Shown: one piece after another, positions 25,269 to 35,300 of the stretch | How the letters are laid out: each line of letters starts with the position of its first letter | How positions within the stretch are numbered: position 1 is the stretch's first letter | Assembly (NCBI RefSeq): GCF_013204885.1 | Contig: NZ_JABMKX010000024.1 | Span: forward strand, 28,369 to 92,368 | Source of the DNA: Paenibacillus tritici | GTDB lineage: Bacteria > Bacillota > Bacilli > Paenibacillales > Paenibacillaceae | DNA length: 64,000 nucleotides | Direction: 5' to 3' | Notes under the pieces: model-generated | Database searches by the model: none | Told to the model about the DNA's origin: nothing | The model's input: the letters and a program-made list of their open reading frames with translations, nothing else | Program-made: the position numbers and the translations under genes

Positions 25269-26621
25269 TTATTGTGCCGCCTTTTCCTGTTCCAGCAGCG
25301 ATGCCCATTGATCCAGCATTTCCTGCGCAGTCAGCTGCTTGGCCATTACCTTCTGGATCAGCGGTTCCACCGATTTCTGCACGTTGGAATAACCCGCCAG
25401 GTAATACGGCACATCGGAGAACTTCGTCTCCTGGCTGTTCAGCAGATCGGAGGCCGACTTCATGTAAGGCACGCCCTGCACCCATTCATCACCGGCAGCT
25501 TCTGTATTGGCAGGAATTTCGCCATAGAGCTTGCCGTATTTGCTGTTGATATCATGCGACAGGTAGAAGGTCATGAATTTCCAGACCGCATCCTTGTTCT
25601 TCGCCGATTTGCTCATTGTCAGCCCCAGCGGCATCAGACCGGGGTGCTCGCGGTAGCCTTTTACACTCTTTGGAAAAGGTACAGCTTCGAACTTCGTATA
25701 GTCACCGCCGAAGGCTTTCTCATGGGAGCTGGCCGAGCCTAAGTTATGCACAACGATTCCGGCTTTGCCCGACTGGAAGGTTGCAGCCAGTTCACTCCAG
25801 CCTTTATTGAGGTCATCCTCAGGTGTATAGACATTGTAAGCGCCCAGATATTTCTCTACAAATTCAACATTAAGCGGGTCATTAATTGTTGCTTTGCCGT
25901 CTGCCGTGAAATAATCGGTAATGCCGGAGTACGCATACATCAGCATTTCGAGCGTATTGGCACTGCCTGCGCCGCCGCGGATACTGAGCCCGTAACGGTC
26001 TTTCGATTTATCCGTCAGCTTGGCGGCAGCATCGAAGAATTGGTCCCAGGTATCCGGCAAGGTCAGGCCGGCTTCCTTGAACCAGTCCGGACGTACCCAG
26101 AGATTCCAGGTCTGCGAGCTGTATGGCAGCGCATACAATTTACCTTCTGCCGTATCCAGCTTACGGTTACTTGCGATTAGTTCAGGGTTGAGCAGATCCT
26201 TGTCCGCCCACTGGTCATAATACGTATCCAGCGGCTCCAGCACCCCCCGGGCCAGCAGATCGGATTTGAAGTCATTCATCACATCCGGCGCCTGATCAGC
26301 GGAGATGGCTACGTTAACCTTTTGCTCATAAGCCGCAAGGTCTCCCGGCACGCCCAGATAATCCACATCAATATCCGGATTCTCCTGCTCGAACTGCTTC
26401 ACGATCTCTTCGAAAAAAGCATTGCGTTCTGTGGTGACGGCTGCCGCCCAGAAGCTGATTTTGGCTTTCTCTCCGCTTGCTGCTTTACCTGCCCCGTTAT
26501 TCGCCGCTGCCGCGCTGTTGCCCCCGGTATTCCCGCCATTATTTCCTCCGCAGCCGGCCAGCAGCAGCAGCAATGCTGCCGATACTAGCGCCGTGCGTTT
26601 CGCTTTGTGTTTCCCCATCAT
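25269..26621 (-). CDS. Sugar ABC transporter solute-binding lipoprotein
   Basis: 450 residues from ATG 26621 (GGGAGG 8 bases upstream); the longer frame to 26717 lacks a signal peptide. The lipobox LLLAGC anchors it outside the membrane, followed by a Gly/Asn-rich linker and a family 1 (MalE/UgpB-like) binding fold containing VTTERNAFFEEIVKQFEQE, AYEQKVNVAISADQAPDV and WNLWVRPDWFKEAG. It captures an oligosaccharide and delivers it to the two permeases encoded upstream. In many such operons the binding protein gene comes first; here it follows the permeases. No ATPase gene is present, so a shared MsmX-type ATPase is likely. Confidence 0.92.
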   Translation of the reverse strand: MMGKHKAKRTALVSAALLLLLAGCGGNNGGNTGGNSAAAANNGAGKAASGEKAKISFWAAAVTTERNAFFEEIVKQFEQENPDIDVDYLGVPGDLAAYEQKVNVAISADQAPDVMNDFKSDLLARGVLEPLDTYYDQWADKDLLNPELIASNRKLDTAEGKLYALPYSSQTWNLWVRPDWFKEAGLTLPDTWDQFFDAAAKLTDKSKDRYGLSIRGGAGSANTLEMLMYAYSGITDYFTADGKATINDPLNVEFVEKYLGAYNVYTPEDDLNKGWSELAATFQSGKAGIVVHNLGSASSHEKAFGGDYTKFEAVPFPKSVKGYREHPGLMPLGLTMSKSAKNKDAVWKFMTFYLSHDINSKYGKLYGEIPANTEAAGDEWVQGVPYMKSASDLLNSQETKFSDVPYYLAGYSNVQKSVEPLIQKVMAKQLTAQEMLDQWASLLEQEKAAQ

Positions 26622-26716
26622 TCTGTGATCCTCCCTAATTGAATTTCTTGTATATATCTCAAAGGACGAACCCGGCGTATTCTGCCCGGCCGTGTCCGTC
26701 CTTGCGATACCGGACA

Positions 26717-27556
26717 CTAGCCTTTGACTGCGCCGCCCAGTCCTTCGACCAGATAACGCTGGATGAACATGAAGAGCAGCACGGGCGGAATCAGCCCGAT
26801 AATACTGCCGGCCGCCAGCGACGCGTACTGGACGCTGAATTCGCCAACCATGAATTTGAGGCCGATCGGGATGGTGAAGCGGTCGGGCGTCGTAATGAAC
26901 GAGAAGGCGACCAGGAACTCATTCCATACCCCGATGAAAGCGAATGCGCTGGTTGCTACGATTCCCGGAAGCACGATCGGCATAATGATCGCGAAGATAA
27001 TCCGGAACCGTCCGGCGCCGTCGACCATCGCCGCTTCATCAATTTCCTTCGGTGTCGAGGAGATGAAGCCGCGCATCAGAATCGTGTTGAATGGAACCTG
27101 CAGCACGATGTAGAACAAGATGAGCGCATAGGGTGTGTTAATCATCCCGAGATTCTTGAAGATGAGGAAGAGCGGAATAACGAACAGAATGACCGGCATC
27201 ATCTGGGTCGCCAGCAGAACCAGCATGAAGGCCCCTTTGCCTTTGAACTTGAAGCGGCTCATAGCGTAACCGTTGAGTACAGACAGCACTGTAATCGCCA
27301 CTACGGACAGCACCGACACGAACACACTATTCATGAAATATTGCGAGAAATTGTTGTCATTCCACACATGCACGAAGTTCTCGAAGGTCGCCGGACTCGG
27401 AATGTACCGGACCACGCCGCTAAGTACATCCCCCTCCCGCTTCAGCGAGGTGGAGATGGCCCACAGGAACGGAACCAGCACGAACACCAGTGTCAGGACA
27501 AGCGGTATATAGAACAGCAGCCTTGAACCCAGCTTGCGGTGCCATTTGCTATTCAT
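26717..27556 (-). CDS. Sugar ABC transporter permease, MalG type
   Basis: 279 residues with six predicted membrane helices. It carries the EAA loop contacted by the ATPase (EIDEAAMVDGAGRFRIIFAIIMPIVLPGI) and the carbohydrate-permease ending LAAGSIIGLIPPVLLFMFIQRYLVEGLGGAVKG. It starts inside the end of the preceding permease gene (8-base overlap), so the two are translationally coupled and form the transport channel together. Confidence 0.93.
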   Translation of the reverse strand: MNSKWHRKLGSRLLFYIPLVLTLVFVLVPFLWAISTSLKREGDVLSGVVRYIPSPATFENFVHVWNDNNFSQYFMNSVFVSVLSVVAITVLSVLNGYAMSRFKFKGKGAFMLVLLATQMMPVILFVIPLFLIFKNLGMINTPYALILFYIVLQVPFNTILMRGFISSTPKEIDEAAMVDGAGRFRIIFAIIMPIVLPGIVATSAFAFIGVWNEFLVAFSFITTPDRFTIPIGLKFMVGEFSVQYASLAAGSIIGLIPPVLLFMFIQRYLVEGLGGAVKG

Positions 27557-28496
27557 CCTGCATCCCTCCTGACCGGTTCAGTCTAAGGTACAGGACAACG
27601 AAGATCATCAGGAACGCGAAGGTGACCACACCAATGGCGGAACCATAACCATAGTTTCCTTCAAGGATGGAAGTCTTCATCATATAAATCGGCAGCGTGG
27701 TGGTCATATCCATCGGCCCGCCGTTCGTCATCGTAAAGATCATATCAATGGAGTTGAACTCCCAAATGGCACGCAGCAGCGTTGCGAACACAATACTCTC
27801 CTTCAGGAAAGGCAGTGTGATGAAAAAGAGCTTCTTCACGCTCCCTGCACCGTCCACCTCACAGGATTCATACACCTCGTGCGGAATCGTCTGCAGCGCC
27901 GCCAGCAGCGTGATCGCGAAGAACGGAATGCCGCGCCACAGCTCGGCGACAATCACAGAACCAAAGACGGTATGGATATTGGCCAGCCAGGCGACCGGCT
28001 CAGAGATCAGCCCCACCTTCATCAGGATATCGTTAATGATTCCTATATGCTGGTTGAACATCAGCGACCACAGCATGGTAGTAAGTACACCGGACACCGC
28101 CCAGGGAACAAGCACCAGGGAACGGACCAGACCGCGCAGCCTGAACGCCTGGTTCAGCAGCAGTGCGACAACCAGACCGAATACTAGCTGCAGCACTACC
28201 TCTATCAGTACCCATTTCACCGTGATCCACAGCGAAGAGTAGAACATATCATCCTGCGTGAATATATTCTTGAAGTTCTCGAGTCCGATGTAACCCGCTT
28301 TCTGCAGCCGGGTGAAATCATAGCTTTGCACACTGAGATCGAACACCCTGAAGATCGGGAAGACGAGAAGTCCTGCGATCAGCAGAACTGTCGGTGCGAT
28401 CAGCAGGTAGGGAAACCAGCGGTCGCCCTTTTTTTTGCGAGCAGATTTAGATTTGACGGTCATTGTCTTGCCGCCGGTTGATTGGGATAATTCCAT
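27549..28496 (-). CDS. Sugar ABC transporter permease, MalF type
   Basis: 315 residues from ATG 28496 (GGAGGT 7 bases upstream). A charged N-terminal tail (about 1-25) is followed by six membrane helices; the EAA loop reads YESCEVDGAGSVKKLFFITLPFL. With the downstream MalG-type subunit it forms the permease dimer. It is the first transport gene after the YesM/YesN-type pair, separated by 96 bases that probably hold the regulator-dependent promoter. Confidence 0.93.
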   Translation of the reverse strand: MELSQSTGGKTMTVKSKSARKKKGDRWFPYLLIAPTVLLIAGLLVFPIFRVFDLSVQSYDFTRLQKAGYIGLENFKNIFTQDDMFYSSLWITVKWVLIEVVLQLVFGLVVALLLNQAFRLRGLVRSLVLVPWAVSGVLTTMLWSLMFNQHIGIINDILMKVGLISEPVAWLANIHTVFGSVIVAELWRGIPFFAITLLAALQTIPHEVYESCEVDGAGSVKKLFFITLPFLKESIVFATLLRAIWEFNSIDMIFTMTNGGPMDMTTTLPIYMMKTSILEGNYGYGSAIGVVTFAFLMIFVVLYLRLNRSGGMQDE

Positions 28497-28592
28497 AACA
28501 GCACCTCCACGCTTATCTTAAACCAGCGTGTGAACATGCTGAATACACTATCTTTCGAAGATTGTTTGTTTTCTTTCACTCCTTTGTTTGCT

Positions 28593-29861
28593 CTAGGAAT
28601 GCTGCTGGTCCCTGCGGTACTCGGAGGGTGATTTGCCGTAATGCTTCTTGAACAGCACGCTGAAGTATTGGGGGTTGCGGTAACCCACCTGCTCCGACAC
28701 CTCATAGGATTTGGCATCCGTGGTAGACAGAAGCTCCGCTGCCTTGTCTATACGCAATTGAATGAGGTACTCACTTAAGTTCATGCCTTTATATTTCTTG
28801 AAGAGTGTACTCGCGTAAGCGGATGAAATATGGACATGGCCCGCGATGGCGGTCAGGTTCAGCTCCTCCTCATGAAAATGCATCCGCATATACTGCTCCA
28901 TCTCCTTCAGCAGCGTATGATGGGAATTCTGCGAGTGGCGGATCTCACCGCTGACGAATACCCCTGCCCTGCCGATGATCGGCTTGAGCTGGGCAGCGTT
29001 CAGAGCCTCGCTGTAGGAAATGGCGATGCGCTCAATCCCTTCCCGGCAGCTGCCCAGACCGATGCTGACCTGAAGCTTCAGACAGCTCTCCAGCGTCCGG
29101 CGGATCTCCTCCAGATGTTCAGTCAGGTGTTCTGCAGTGCCTTCCTGTTCTGCCGGAGCAGGCAGGTTAAAGAGCAGGTTGACCCGGTTGTTATAGACCG
29201 CTGAATACCAGTAAGGAAATGGCTCAGACACAAGCTCTGAGCAGATATTGCGGATCGAGAAGAGCAGCAGCTCCGCATTATCCCCCTCTCCGGAGCGGGC
29301 GAAGCGGCGGTTGTCCTCCGGCTGAATCACGGCTACCCGGAAGCAGGACTCCGGTGCAGCAATGCCGAGATTATCCAGTTCCTTCCGCGCCCACTCCGGG
29401 TTGGCGCAGCCCTCGAACAGCTCTGCGAAGAACTTGTTCTGGACCAGTGCCTGGCTCTTCCGGGCGGTCTCGGCCCCTCGCTTCTCGGCCAGCAGCGTGC
29501 TGGCGGCAGAAGCAACCGCATTTAGAATCACTTCATTATCCTCATATTTCAGAATGTAATCGGCGGCCTGCAGCCGCAGCGCCTGCTTGGCATACGAGAA
29601 GTCATCGTAGCCGGTCAGGAAGACAACCTTGGTTCCCGGATAATCCGTGTTAATGCGTTCAGCCAGCTGCAGCCCGTCCAAAAAAGGCATCTGGATATCG
29701 GTCAGCACCAGATCCGGCCGCAGCTCCTCCATCCGCTTCAGCGCTTCCTCCCCGTCGGCGGCTGTGCCCGCTACCTCAATGCCGGCCTGCTCCCAGCGGA
29801 TATTGCGCCGCAGGCCTTCCCGGATCCACATATCATCATCCACAATAAGCAGTTTAATCAT
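28593..29861 (-). CDS. YesN-type response regulator with AraC DNA-binding domain
   Basis: 422 residues. The N-terminal receiver has D55-region phospho-acceptor in LVLTDIQMPFLDG, with DDD near 8-10 and the YILKYEDNE switch region. A middle linker of about 190 residues leads to two AraC helix-turn-helix motifs at the C-terminus (HVHISSAYASTLFKKYKGM and VSEQVGYRNPQYFSVLFKKH). It overlaps the sensor gene upstream by 8 bases, so the pair is translationally coupled. It presumably activates the permease/binding-protein/GH43 genes just downstream when the sensor detects the sugar. Confidence 0.93.
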   Translation of the reverse strand: MIKLLIVDDDMWIREGLRRNIRWEQAGIEVAGTAADGEEALKRMEELRPDLVLTDIQMPFLDGLQLAERINTDYPGTKVVFLTGYDDFSYAKQALRLQAADYILKYEDNEVILNAVASAASTLLAEKRGAETARKSQALVQNKFFAELFEGCANPEWARKELDNLGIAAPESCFRVAVIQPEDNRRFARSGEGDNAELLLFSIRNICSELVSEPFPYWYSAVYNNRVNLLFNLPAPAEQEGTAEHLTEHLEEIRRTLESCLKLQVSIGLGSCREGIERIAISYSEALNAAQLKPIIGRAGVFVSGEIRHSQNSHHTLLKEMEQYMRMHFHEEELNLTAIAGHVHISSAYASTLFKKYKGMNLSEYLIQLRIDKAAELLSTTDAKSYEVSEQVGYRNPQYFSVLFKKHYGKSPSEYRRDQQHS

Positions 29862-31650
29862 GGAAATCTCCTTCCTTCTGCACCCGGGGCAGCTGTACCG
29901 TGACCCGGGTAAACTTCATCTCTTCGCTGTCAAGGACAAGGCCGTAGAGCAGCCCGTATTGCAGCACCAGCCGGCGGTGGGCATTCCACAGTCCGAAGCT
30001 CAGCGCATTGTCGCCTGTGCTGTCCGCCTGCAGTGAACTGCGCAGCTGCGCAAGCCGCTCAGGGCTGATGCCTTGTCCGTTATCATAAATCTCCAGCACT
30101 GCAGCAGCCTCATCTGCATAACCCGTTATCGTCACCATTCCTTTGCCGCGCTTGTTCTTAATGCCGTGATAGACGGCATTCTCCACGATAGGCTGCAGTG
30201 TCAGCTTCGGAATGCGCAGCGGCAGCAGCTCTTCATCCACTTGGATGGTATAATCGAAATCCTGGTTATACCGGATGTTCAGAATCAGCAGGTAGCTGCG
30301 CACATGCTCAATCTCTTCGGCGACTGTAATCAGCTCGGCGCCTTTGCTGATGCCGATGCGGAAATACCGGGTCAGCGCTCCCACCATCACAGAGGCCCGT
30401 TCCCGCTCCTCCAAATCAATCAGATGCTTAATGGAACCAAGCGTATTGTAGAGAAAATGCGGCTGAATCTGCGCCTGCAGCGCCCGCATTTCGGCCTTAC
30501 GCTTCTGCTCCTGCTCCTCACGCACCTCATTCAGCAGCTGCTCCACCGAAGCGGAGAGCCGGGTCAGTCCGGTAGCCAGGACACCGATTTCATTGCGCTG
30601 GTCAATCTGGAAGCTGACACTGAAATCCCCGCGCTCGAACCGCTTCACCTGTTTGGATAGGTACCGGATCGGATTGCTCAGATTACGCGCTGCCAGCGTC
30701 GCGGCTGCCAGGGCCAGCACGAGAATAACCAGCGTGACCGCCAGTACGATCCACTGAATCCGCGACGCACCTGCGAGAATATCTTTCTCCGGCACGATTG
30801 CCGCCAGCACCCAGCCGTTCAGCGGCAGTGTCTGATAGGCAACATCCAGCTTCTGGCCAGCCGTACTGTCCACGGCAAGGCTGCCGTTCCCGCCTGCCAG
30901 CTGCCGCAATTCAGCAATTGTGCCCGGCTTCACCTCATAATCCGCCTTCAGCGATTTGGAGAACAGCTCCCCGTCCGGGCTGATCAGCGCCAGCGCGCCG
31001 TTCGGGCTAATCTGCACATTCTGCATAATTTCCAGGAAGTAGCTTTCACGCAAATTGATCAGCACAATTCCGCTGGAGGAGGAAGTCGGCGTGCCGATCA
31101 TTTTGAAGCTGCTGAGCACCCGCCTGTCCTCCACCGTATCGAAGATGGCATCTTTGTGGCTGTTCAGCCAATAGTAGTCTTTATCGGAATGGTTGTACCG
31201 TTCCTGCCACGCCGGAAGATCTATCGAGACACTCCGGGGCACATATTCCTGCTGGAGGTTGAAGGTACGGCCGTTATTGAAGGCAACATAGATAGAATCG
31301 ACTATGGCATTATAGGAGTGGTATACGCTCTCAAGACGGTTATGCAGTTCAATAATGTCATTGAATTTCTGCGGGGTGTCTCCCTGATCATTTACGGACA
31401 GCAGATTACGCAGCGAGGTCGTATCCTCCAGATTCACCAGCTGTTCAAAGATCGTCATAAATTTGTCATCCAGAAACAAAGCGGTCTGATAGGTCGTATC
31501 AGCCAGCGAATACAGCGAGTTCTTGCGGAGCTGGTCACTGGCGGACCAGTAGGAGAATGAGCCTGTTGCAATAACGGACAGAATCATGACCGGCAGGAAG
31601 GTAATCAGCAATTTGGTCTGTATGGGCTTATCGAGAAAATAACGTTTCAT
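29854..31650 (-). CDS. YesM-type sensor histidine kinase
   Basis: 598 residues from ATG 31650 (AGGA 7 bases upstream); an upstream ATG at 31677 is within the leader. Membrane helix 1 (about 12-32), a large extracytoplasmic dCache-like sensor (about 35-285), helix 2 (about 290-312), HAMP, the His_kinase domain with the phospho-acceptor in LQAQIQPHFLYNTLGSIKHL, and HATPase_c with PIVENAVYHGIKNK and IYDNGQGIS. It signals to the response regulator it overlaps. The ligand is probably the sugar, or the sugar-loaded binding protein, of the same operon; that is inference. Confidence 0.93.
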   Translation of the reverse strand: MKRYFLDKPIQTKLLITFLPVMILSVIATGSFSYWSASDQLRKNSLYSLADTTYQTALFLDDKFMTIFEQLVNLEDTTSLRNLLSVNDQGDTPQKFNDIIELHNRLESVYHSYNAIVDSIYVAFNNGRTFNLQQEYVPRSVSIDLPAWQERYNHSDKDYYWLNSHKDAIFDTVEDRRVLSSFKMIGTPTSSSSGIVLINLRESYFLEIMQNVQISPNGALALISPDGELFSKSLKADYEVKPGTIAELRQLAGGNGSLAVDSTAGQKLDVAYQTLPLNGWVLAAIVPEKDILAGASRIQWIVLAVTLVILVLALAAATLAARNLSNPIRYLSKQVKRFERGDFSVSFQIDQRNEIGVLATGLTRLSASVEQLLNEVREEQEQKRKAEMRALQAQIQPHFLYNTLGSIKHLIDLEERERASVMVGALTRYFRIGISKGAELITVAEEIEHVRSYLLILNIRYNQDFDYTIQVDEELLPLRIPKLTLQPIVENAVYHGIKNKRGKGMVTITGYADEAAAVLEIYDNGQGISPERLAQLRSSLQADSTGDNALSFGLWNAHRRLVLQYGLLYGLVLDSEEMKFTRVTVQLPRVQKEGDFHD

Positions 31651-32315
31651 GGACTCTTCCTCTCCCCTGTCTCGCAAGCACAGCGGATGATAGTGCCTAC
31701 TGATGCAAATGTAAGGGCTTTAATAAAGAATGAGTCTAGCACAGAACCGGGCGATTGGAAACAAAACTTATCACCTGAATCCATGGGGAAGTACTACCAA
31801 TCCTGTGTATGTATCCCATCGTCCAGAAGTATTCCGGGAAGGATGAAATGGTTCGCAGGGAGAGGGGGAGTCCCGGCAATAACGCTAAAAAACCGCTAAC
31901 GATAACATATGGCTGCATATTACACCATAGTTCTTCGTTAACGGGCATTGTGATTTTAAAATATAGAATTTCATATTCATCCGGTTACTTCTGAAATCCT
32001 GCCCAATATGCAACATTCTCCTCATTAGCTCGGCCCAAAACCAAAAGTGTTGCACAAAAAGCAGCTTTTCACTATCTTCAGGCGGATCTGCGGAATAATT
32101 CCTGCAATCCATGCAACAATCCTCCCGCACACCCAGGCAACTAGGGATCGAAGCTGCAACAAATGCAACATTTATGGCCGCAGGCTTACTTGAGATCCTT
32201 CAGTCTGCCAGCATTATTCCATCCGTCGGGGAGTCTTTAGAAATCATTTTTCTTCCGCTAACTCCCCAGCAGTTGACCGGTATACTCAGACTTATTTGCG
32301 CCACTATACTGAACG
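31651..32315. other. Non-coding region between sensor kinase and GH119-like gene
   Basis: 665 bases without a credible gene. The right half (31998-32230) is copy 1 of a dispersed repeat described separately. The left half should hold the promoter of the sensor kinase gene; no clear operator was recognised. Confidence 0.6.
31998..32230 (+). repeat. Dispersed intergenic repeat, copy 1 (103-bp internal period)
   Basis: CCTGC at 31998 and 32101 start two imperfect 103-bp units; TGCAACA or TGCACAA recurs at 32009, 32051, 32112 and 32155. The same order of motifs, also with a 103-bp step, appears at 63149-63380. Between copies, long words such as GTTGCACAAAA, GGCAGC/AGCAGC and ATTCCTGCAAT are shared. 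Neither copy has a credible reading frame. Confidence 0.75.
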
Positions 32316-35300
32316 CTACTGATCCTTCCAGCGCTGCACACTTAGTGTCACTGTCTGCGCTCCGCCTGCCGGTGTAAGCGTACGGTTGGCAATTTCCGCG
32401 CCGCTGGATGTAGTCTCTACCGTGCCCCAGCTTCCGCGCGTCAGCTTATACGTCACGGCGGTACCTGCCGGAAGATTCAAGGTGACAGAATAGACACCAT
32501 CACTGCCACGAGTCAGCAGGTAAGCTGAGTCTGCCGCATTCCAACTGTTGAATGATCCCGTCAGATAGACCGGGGCATTCGACGGAGTGGACCCCGGAAT
32601 GCTTACCCGGAAGGTCACGCTGTCTGCCTGAGGTTCACCCGTGGTTAAGCTCCCCCCTGCGAGACTGGAGCTGCCGGTACCAAAATGATAATTGTTGCCG
32701 CCATTGCTATCCCAGGTGCCGCTGCCGTTATTGAAAGCTGCGGTCAGACCTGTGGCGCTGCCCAGCGGAATGGTAATGGACTTGTAGCCGGTGAAGTCCG
32801 AAGCCTGCATCTGCACGCCCGGTGAAGTCGTCCAGACCGTTGCCCCATCCAGCTTGTAATGGATATAGGCGTTGCTGAACGCCGTATTCTTGTAATAGAT
32901 TGTCGCAGTGTTGCCCGCCGGAGTGGCGGTTGGCACAGGGGTTGCCGTTGGCGCTACGCTCGGTGTAGCTGTTGGCGCTACCGTTGGAGCTACAGTCGGT
33001 GTTGCAGTCGGCGATGCAGTTGGTGTAGCTGTTGGAGTTGCAATAGGCGTTGCACTTGGTTTAACTGTTGGTGCCACCGTGGGCGTTGCGCTAGGCGCAA
33101 CTGTCGGTGTTGTGCTCGGCATTACCGTTGGTGTTGCACTCGGCTTAGCCGTTGGCGTCGCCCCAGGCGTCACGGTCGGTGTCGCCGTTGGCGCAGCCGG
33201 AGCGCCCGGCAGGATTTTACCTGCCCCGCTATAGGTCCAGGTGCCGGTGCCGAACAGGTAATTGCTGCCGCCGTTGCTGTCCCAGGTCCCGCTGCCGTTA
33301 TTGAAGCAGGCTTCGAGCTGGGTGGCTGCGCCGGTGTTAATGGTGATTTTGTTATAGCCTGCCACTTCCGATGCCGGAATCACTACGCCTGGTGCAGTCG
33401 TCCATGTCCCCCCAGCCGGGCGGTAATGGATGTAAGGAGTAGAATAACCCTGCTTATAGTAGATCGTAACATTATTGCCTGCCGGGGTGGTGGCAGCTGC
33501 TGCGGCACTGAAGCCGGAGAAGTTGCCGGACGCATCATAGGCTTTAACTCTGTATTCGTATGCAGTACTGGCTGACAAGCCGCTGTCTGTATATGAGGTA
33601 GAGGCAGTTGTTCCAATTTTGACACCATTGCGGTAGATCTCATAGCCTGTAACACGGATATTATCTGTAGCGGCATCCCATGCCAGCCCGATAGAGGAAG
33701 CATTAACCACCGTAGCCTGAAGATTGGCCGGGACAGCCGGAGCTTCGGTATCCGGGACAGCGGGCACATCGGTGATGAACGGATGCGTTCCTTCAATAGT
33801 GCCTTGCATACTTTCCGTATACTTGCCGTTCGCCAGCGTATATTTTCCGGCACCGACATAGACCTGCTGGATATCGTTTTTGGTGACGTTGCCTTTGGCA
33901 TCCTTGGCTTCAATATAGTAGTCTAACAGCTGATCGCGGTAATCGGAGATGTAGGAGAAATACAGATTCCCGATATCCGTGGCCGGAACCTTCTGCATGA
34001 TCGTCTTGCTGCTTGGCTGCCAGTCTACACCGTTAATATCCGCGCTCAGGTCACGGACATTCATCGGGTATTCCGTCCACGCACCGACTTTGACGGGATC
34101 AATGCCGGGTACACCGGCTGCAGCCAGACCTGCGGGATCATATACTTTGAAGGTATTATCCGCTGCATCTGCCGTCTTATCGCGGTGAGCCCGGACCTTA
34201 ACCTTGATCTCACTGATCCCGCTCGTATCGAACGCATACGTATAAATGGCAAAAGCATTATTGTAATGCTGAAGAGTCCAGCCTTCTGCCTTGCTGACAT
34301 TGGCACTGCCCGGATTGTACGGGTAGCGCTGCGGCCACCAGACGGAAGGGCCGGTTTTGTCTTTGGCCTGCTTCTGTGATACATAGGGCTTGGAGAAATA
34401 GAGCGATTGATTGAAGGACAACGCCGGCTTCACACTGTCATCCACATTCTCATCATAATAGCCGAATCCCGAGTCCATCGCAGGAAGCAGGAAATACCAG
34501 GCCAGCTCAGCGGGATTGGCACCTCCTGCGTAATCATTCGCGGCGTTCCCCTTCACAGGATAGGAGAGCATCCACGGATTCAACTGATTGCCCTCGTAGG
34601 TCACCTCCCGGTCCAGCGGATTCCCCGGCTTCCAATAATTCGGATGCTCATCCAGCCAGATCTGCTCAGCCGTCTTGGCATAATTCAGAGAAGCCTGGAG
34701 CAGGGCAAAGTTCCGCTCAAGATAATGATAGCCCTTCTCGAAGGAGACGGTCATACCTTCCTGGACACCCGCCAGATTCTTCTTCGGAGCGTACGTGGTC
34801 CCGTTCGCCTGATTAAAGGCCGCGAACTGGCCTTTCCAGATCCCAAACGGCAGATGCCAATGGTACCAGGTCGGATCGGAGGACGAATCCCGGGTATCGA
34901 TCCAGGAGCCGTCCTGTACATGAACCACATCACTAGCTGCTGGTGTGTTGCTGCGCAGATACTCATCAATCCCCATTCCAGTCACACCGCTGCTTGCATA
35001 GGTGACATTCCCGGCATTACGCCAAGTCTCCTCGGAGCCGGCCCGGCCCGAAGAATTATCCCCGTCATGGGCCACGACAAAAATCTGCTTCTGCGCGACC
35101 AGATTCTCATACGGCTTAAGCACATCTGCTTTTACCTGGCCCAGGTATCCTTCCTCCCAGGACTGCGCCTGGGCGACTGGTACGCCGACCACCCTGGATT
35201 CAGCCCCGGTTGCCGGATCTACATAACGGACCCAATGGGCCGTGGAGGCAAAAGGATATTTGTTATAGACCACCTGCTGCTCATTGAACATCGGTTCACT

